7,016 nucleotides of DNA from an uncultured Veillonella sp. (GTDB lineage Bacteria > Bacillota > Negativicutes > Veillonellales > Veillonellaceae): positions 1-7,016 of the forward strand of contig URQX01000087.1 of assembly GCA_900550175.1 (NCBI GenBank), in the 5' to 3' direction. The notes beneath the pieces were generated by a model. It saw only the letters and a program-made list of their open reading frames with translations, made no database searches and was not told where the DNA came from. The position numbers and the translations under genes were made by a program. Positions 4,516 through 7,016 of the stretch are shown here, piece after piece; the stretch's first letter is position 1, and every line of letters starts with the position of its first letter.

Positions 4516-5538
4516 ATGTCTATGAGTGTTGATCAGTTTTTATCTTTGTCTGATGCTGAACAGTTACAAACTATTAAAGATCTTAATGATATTGGTCAAG
4601 AGGAAATCATTATCGATGTATTGACGGGGGTTGGCATCGATAACTTATCTGTACCTTTATTAGGCGAGCTTGGTAGAGCCTATAACAATAACGATAAACC
4701 AGAAGAAGCTATTAAAGTATTTAAAGCCATCGATACAGAACATAGAGATGCAGTGTGGTATTATCGCTGTGCGTACTCTCATGGCTCTATTGCTTCTACT
4801 AATCATGAGGCTTATACATCAGAGAACATGCAACAGATGTTAGCTTTAGTAGATAATGGTGTACAATTAGCGACTAAAGAAGATCGAAATGATATAAAGG
4901 AATACTGCTTTGAAGTCATGGATATGTGCCGTTTACAAATGGATTTTGAAAAATGTGAAGTTGACTATCCTGATTTATGCTTAAACTATAGCAAGTATAT
5001 AGCAGAGAAAAAGAAGAAAAGAGAAGGTGTACCTCGTCAACGAACGATTACTGTAGAAGAAATTTTAGCTACAGATGATATGTGGACTATAAATGAGCCT
5101 GCCTATTGGACTATCAATATTTATGGTTCGTATGATAACTATTTAGAATCTGCAAAAGGGTTCACCGTAGAGCAAAGATATCTTAACGCTATATGCTGGT
5201 ATTTCGCTGAGGTTAATAATGGCGGGCATCATCAGTTCTTCTATAACTCTACAGGTATTGTATGGGAAGATGCTCTTGCGGGGTTACGCCTTTTCAAGAT
5301 GGATATACTTGCAGATAATTTACAATCCGTAATCGATTACTTTGGTGGGTCCATTCCATTTGATAGGGAAGAACGATGGACCATTTTGAAAGACTGGGAA
5401 AATGAAGAGGAGTTGTTCGATTTTCTCGATAAAAAAGATGATGTAGTCTATGAATATGAAGGCATCTTTGAAGATGTATTTGTACATGAACATCCTGAAT
5501 TATTTGTATTTGATGGAACCTATACAGTCTCAGAATAA
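4516..5538 (+). CDS. TPR-like module fused to DUF4375 (DMP19-like) domain
   Basis: Encodes 340 residues. Residues 3-150 are the TPR-like module shared with the SUKH fusion: LSDAE, GIDNLS, LGRAYNNNDKPEEAIKVFKAI, HRDAVWYYRCAYSHGSIA, ending VDYP. A basic linker (AEKKKKREGVPRQR, 163-176) follows. Residues about 186-335 carry a DUF4375-type domain, with the family hallmark RYLNAICWYFAEVNNGG (221-237) and QFFYNSTGIVWEDAL (240-254). The Neisseria member DMP19 is a DNA-mimic protein, and related domains are found among immunity genes. Here the strongly acidic tail (EEELFDFLDKKDDVVYEYEG) fits either use. There is no signal peptide or membrane segment. The gene begins where the shared module begins, as though the N-terminal partner was absent or lost. 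The immunity function is inferred. Confidence 0.88.
   Translation: MSMSVDQFLSLSDAEQLQTIKDLNDIGQEEIIIDVLTGVGIDNLSVPLLGELGRAYNNNDKPEEAIKVFKAIDTEHRDAVWYYRCAYSHGSIASTNHEAYTSENMQQMLALVDNGVQLATKEDRNDIKEYCFEVMDMCRLQMDFEKCEVDYPDLCLNYSKYIAEKKKKREGVPRQRTITVEEILATDDMWTINEPAYWTINIYGSYDNYLESAKGFTVEQRYLNAICWYFAEVNNGGHHQFFYNSTGIVWEDALAGLRLFKMDILADNLQSVIDYFGGSIPFDREERWTILKDWENEEELFDFLDKKDDVVYEYEGIFEDVFVHEHPELFVFDGTYTVSE
4522..4965 (+). repeat. TPR-like module, copy 2
   Basis: Paralogous to 2126-2566. It covers residues 3-150 of its protein, from SVDQFLSLSDAE to VDYP. Protein similarity is strongest across GIDNLS to WYYRC. Confidence 0.85.
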
Positions 5539-5546
5539 GATTGGTG

Positions 5547-5552
5547 TATAAT
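5547..5552 (+). promoter_or_regulatory. Candidate -10 box for the deacylase gene
   Basis: A perfect TATAAT immediately preceded by TG, 65 nt before ATG 5617. No convincing -35 box is seen at the usual distance. It falls in the 78-nt gap where gene content changes from immunity-like to housekeeping-like. Confidence 0.4.
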
Positions 5553-5616
5553 TAACACATATATAGTTGCTTTCACTATGATGTTTACTTTCACCAAATT
5601 ATATTAGAGGTATTAC

Positions 5617-6102
5617 ATGTTAGACAAACAAGGCGTATATGATTGCCTACGTGACCATCATATCAATTTTGAAATTACGGATCACGCACCGCTATTTAGT
5701 ATGGACGATAAGCCCGATGTAGAGTTGCCATATCCTGAGTGGGATGCGAAGAATTTATTTATTCGAGATCACAAGCGAGAACACTACTATCTGATTACTG
5801 TTCGTGGTTCTAAGCGTGTGGATCTAAAACAGTTCCGTAAGGACCATAAGCTTAAAAAGATTTCTTTTGGTTCCGAAGAAGAGCTATGGGATATTTTGAA
5901 GATTAAACCAGGTCACGTATCTCCGTTCTGCTTGCTCCACGATGAAGAGCGTAAGGTACATTACTACATTGATGCGGATTATAAAGATAATCTAATTGGT
6001 ATACATCCAAATCAAAATGATGCTACCGTATGGCTACAGGGAAAAGATTTAGTAAACTTAATTGAAGCACATGGTACAATAGTAGAATATATTACATTGT
6101 AA
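5617..6102 (+). CDS. Prolyl-tRNA deacylase, ProX/PrdX (YbaK/EbsC superfamily)
   Basis: Encodes 161 residues, near the usual family length of about 165, with AGAGG 6 nt before the ATG. The family removes alanine wrongly attached to tRNA-Pro in trans, protecting the proline code in the cytoplasm. Diagnostic features are AKNLFIRD at 44-51, with Lys45 as the expected catalytic lysine; a strand YYLITVRGSKRVDLKQF; SFGSEEELWDIL; the GxxxP loop GHVSP at 99-103, continuing SPFCLLHDE; and GIHPNQNDATVWL at 128-140. It is a stand-alone domain, not joined to prolyl-tRNA synthetase. Its TAA is 21 nt before the next start, so the pair may share a transcript. It is unrelated by family to the upstream immunity-like genes. 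Confidence in the superfamily is high; exact substrate preference is from family knowledge. Confidence 0.92.
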   Translation: MLDKQGVYDCLRDHHINFEITDHAPLFSMDDKPDVELPYPEWDAKNLFIRDHKREHYYLITVRGSKRVDLKQFRKDHKLKKISFGSEEELWDILKIKPGHVSPFCLLHDEERKVHYYIDADYKDNLIGIHPNQNDATVWLQGKDLVNLIEAHGTIVEYITL

Positions 6103-6123
6103 TTTAGTCGAATCGGAGCATGT

Positions 6124-6891
6124 ATGAATAGAAAATTATTAAAACGTATTCTTGTAACATCTGCTATTGCAGTATTAGGCGTAAGCACATCCTTTGCGGC
6201 TCTTGTTATGGAACGAGATCAATCTGTAGATACAGCACCTAGTGTCAATATGTATCGAGTTGAAGTACCAGCAGAGTTACAAGGTACATATAATAATGTA
6301 GGTGTAGCTAATCTAACAGCATCTATGGAGAAAGAGCCTAACACATTATCTATGAATGTAGCACATGTAAAGGGAAATCCATCTGAGTCATATGTAGTAG
6401 AAATCTATAAAGATTTGGCGGCCATTGAAGCGCATCGTAAATCTGATCAGTATCAAAACTTTGTTAATGAAGTAGGTTCTAAATTAACAAATCGTAAAAT
6501 GTACGACGTACAGTCTGTGCTATTGTTTGAAAAGAAAGATGCATTATCTATTGTCAATGATGGTAAAGCAGTAGTGACATTGACAGAGTTTACGGTTAAT
6601 AGCAATGATATCGATACAGTACAACGTCAATATCAACTAGATATAGAACGTGCTGTTCGAGACGATGCTGGCTATAAGGCCGGTTATGTGCTTCGTGAAA
6701 GAAATGCAAAAAATCATTGGTATGTTTTCCAAATTTATAGTGATCAAGAAGCCTTAACAAAACATCTAAATAGTCCTGGTTATCGCTTTATGATGAGCCA
6801 AATCCAAGGTAGTCTACAAAACGTTACCACAAAGGTACTCGATGGGGATGTCCTTGTCAACCATGGGGGACAAGCATTTGTAAGACCTTAA
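6124..6891 (+). CDS. Exported protein with two ABM-type (antibiotic biosynthesis monooxygenase) domains
   Basis: Encodes 255 residues, with CGGAG 5 nt before the ATG. Residues 1-25 form a Sec signal peptide: basic MNRKLLKR, a hydrophobic core ILVTSAIAVLGV, and a likely signal peptidase I site SFA|A after Ala25. Two similar ferredoxin-like alpha/beta units follow. Unit 1 (about 43-137) has MYRVEV, TLSMNVAHVKGNPSESYVVE, AAIEAHRKSDQYQNF and VQSVLLFEK. Unit 2 (about 149-245) has AVVTLTEFTV, GYKAGYVLRERNAKNHWYVF, EALTKHLNSPGYRFM and TTKVLDGDVL. ABM proteins are usually single cytoplasmic domains that dimerise; here two lie in one exported chain, which could fold as an internal dimer. No lipobox Cys or anchor is seen. 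Substrate and activity are unknown. A terminator follows at 6933-6966. Confidence 0.85.
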   Translation: MNRKLLKRILVTSAIAVLGVSTSFAALVMERDQSVDTAPSVNMYRVEVPAELQGTYNNVGVANLTASMEKEPNTLSMNVAHVKGNPSESYVVEIYKDLAAIEAHRKSDQYQNFVNEVGSKLTNRKMYDVQSVLLFEKKDALSIVNDGKAVVTLTEFTVNSNDIDTVQRQYQLDIERAVRDDAGYKAGYVLRERNAKNHWYVFQIYSDQEALTKHLNSPGYRFMMSQIQGSLQNVTTKVLDGDVLVNHGGQAFVRP

Positions 6892-6898
6892 AACTGAA

Positions 6899-6919
6899 TA
6901 TAATATAGTATAATATAAT
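6899..6919 (+). promoter_or_regulatory. Cluster of three TATAAT hexamers
   Basis: TATAAT occurs at 6899-6904, 6909-6914 and 6914-6919, between the ABM gene and its terminator. TTGTAA at 6878-6883 is a weak -35 candidate, 15 nt before the first. It may be chance in AT-rich DNA or a start site for a very short RNA. Confidence 0.25.
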
Positions 6920-6932
6920 CACAGTAAAGTTA

Positions 6933-6966
6933 CTGCTAGCATATAAAAATGTGCTAGCAGTTTTTT
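6933..6966 (+). terminator. Intrinsic terminator after the ABM gene
   Basis: A perfect 9-bp stem (6933-6941 with 6952-6960), extendable to 12 pairs with an AAAA loop, is followed by six Ts (6961-6966). It lies 41 nt after the ABM stop and reads on the + strand. Confidence 0.92.
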
Positions 6967-6974
6967 GTATATAG

Positions 6975-6999
6975 AAAACCCCCGGATAGTCCGGGGGTT
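6975..6999 (-). terminator. Intrinsic terminator for a convergent gene beyond the window
   Basis: A 10-bp GC-rich stem (6977-6986 with 6990-6999, loop TAG). On the + strand it is followed by CAGTAAAAG, with no T-run, but read on the - strand the stem is followed by TTTTC. It therefore most likely ends a - strand gene lying to the right. Confidence 0.8.
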
Positions 7000-7016
7000 C
7001 AGTAAAAGCTTTAGCG

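Noticed and set aside
5541..5597. TTGGTG ... CACCAA inverted repeat and short inner hairpin before the deacylase gene, considered as a riboswitch or T-box
   Set aside because: Stems are only 5-6 bp, the leader is far too short for a T-box, and no conserved riboswitch core or terminator is visible.
6975..6999. Second hairpin at the right end as a + strand terminator
   Set aside because: There is no T-run after it on the + strand; the T-run is on the - strand side, so it was assigned to a convergent gene.
1..7016. Search for CRISPR arrays, tRNA or rRNA genes, insertion sequences and phage attachment sites
   Set aside because: No regularly spaced repeats, cloverleaf-type sequence, transposase-like protein or flanking terminal repeats were seen by eye.

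Overview
The window is low-GC, densely coded on the + strand, with strong AGGAGG-type ribosome binding sites and intrinsic terminators. This fits a Firmicutes-type genome, and the overall style suggests a Negativicutes relative such as Veillonella. That placement is inference only; there is no rRNA or marker gene to confirm it.

Positions 1-5538 form an accessory region of small, acidic proteins that look like toxin-immunity proteins. The first run is closely spaced and probably one operon: a 5'-truncated ankyrin-repeat gene (3-674), an unrecognised small protein (703-1101), a small membrane protein (about 1122-1592) and a three-part fusion (1622-3136). The fusion consists of a SMI1/KNR4 (SUKH) domain, a TPR-like module and an unrecognised acidic C-terminal module. 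An intrinsic terminator at 3158-3184 closes this run. Next come a DUF2004-like small gene (3314-3679), a stand-alone copy of the fusion's C-terminal module (3799-4377), and a TPR-like module fused to a DUF4375/DMP19-like domain (4516-5538). No toxin gene is in the window, so this part reads as an orphan or downstream immunity array.

The main discovery is modular. The TPR-like module occurs intact in two proteins and as a frameshifted, stop-containing relic in the 'intergenic' stretch 3680-3798. The unrecognised C-terminal module occurs twice. The relic runs directly into the gene at 3799. The ribosome binding site and start codon of that gene therefore lie on bases that match internal codons of the fusion gene, so the stand-alone gene appears to be a truncated fusion gene that acquired a new translation start.

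From 5617 the content becomes housekeeping-like: a ProX/PrdX-type prolyl-tRNA deacylase (5617-6102) and an exported protein with two antibiotic-biosynthesis-monooxygenase (ABM) folds (6124-6891). A + strand terminator (6933-6966) and a hairpin whose T-tract is on the - strand (6977-6999) end the window. The second hairpin implies a convergent gene just to the right.
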